Below, piece after piece: positions 63,880 to 64,000 of a stretch of 64,000 nt of DNA. The DNA lies in the NCBI GenBank assembly GCA_034231615.1, contig CM067306.1, forward strand, positions 41,092,761 through 41,156,760, written 5' to 3'. A program made the position numbers and the translations under genes. Below the pieces are notes generated by a model. The model was not told where the DNA came from and made no database searches. It was given only the letters and a program-made list of their open reading frames with translations. Every line of letters begins with the position of its first letter. Position 1 is the stretch's first letter. The DNA comes from Meghimatium bilineatum (taxonomy: Eukaryota; Mollusca; Gastropoda; Stylommatophora; Philomycidae).

Positions 63880-64000
63880 GTAGGAGTGCAAATTTTCATG
63901 CAAAATAAATACCCGGTATATTTATTCTTGTTGCTGCGAGTAATTCTTTGTTGACACTATAAGCTCTTTATTTGCATATGTATACTTTGAAATTATTATT

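Noticed and set aside
63279..63715. hAT element before the last exon
   Set aside because: The left end resembles a hAT terminus but no right terminal repeat or 8-bp duplication could be matched, so I kept it only as a remark.

Overview
The window looks like part of an intron-rich, AT-rich invertebrate animal nuclear genome. One large single-copy gene runs through it on the + strand, its introns are full of degenerate retrotransposon pieces, and nothing resembles a bacterial or organellar layout. I cannot name the species. The mix of non-LTR families (RTE/L2-like tails, an I-group element with RNase H, Penelope-like elements, piggyBac-like elements) and the repeated octamer TAGGCCTA would fit a lophotrochozoan or basal deuterostome, but that is only a hint.

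The host gene is PIKfyve (Fab1), the endolysosomal FYVE-type PI3P 5-kinase. I reconstruct 20 internal coding exons (4921-5061 to 63802-63879). All 19 junctions keep the reading frame, and the exons add up to 3,986 coding bases. They run from inside the TCP-1/chaperonin-like domain, through a 1,603-bp linker exon, the Cys/His-rich region and the helical (spectrin-like) segment, into the linker before the kinase. The exons for the FYVE and DEP domains and for the start of the TCP-1 domain must lie left of the window. The lipid-kinase exons must lie to the right.

The rest is intron, filled mostly with mobile DNA. Left part (1-10 kb): a broken piggyBac transposase, minisatellites, small hAT-like and Tigger-like MITEs, a tRNA-derived SINE and a head-to-head Penelope-like pair with a GIY-YIG ORF. 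Middle (11-34 kb): an I-group LINE that has only nonsense mutations, a nested piggyBac-like element, an APE endonuclease fragment, a 61-bp array and several retroposons with clear target-site duplications. Right part (33-64 kb): closely related RNase H LINE copies in both orientations, one split by a recent insertion of a second LINE family, plus two adjacent foldback elements, a DDE-type transposase relic and many LINE 3' tails.

The most unusual pattern is in the PIKfyve gene itself. At five introns a minisatellite or local duplication is built from a sequence spanning an exon-intron junction, so the real splice site is followed or preceded by 1 to about 17 decoy copies: the donors of the exons ending at 27044, 55625 and 58156, and the acceptors of the exons starting at 41962 and 47010. 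A sixth array starts within about 12 bp of the donor at 50556. A second notable event is a 59-bp insertion at 18374-18432 that is an exact reverse complement of sequence about 650 bp upstream and is flanked by a 9-bp direct repeat.
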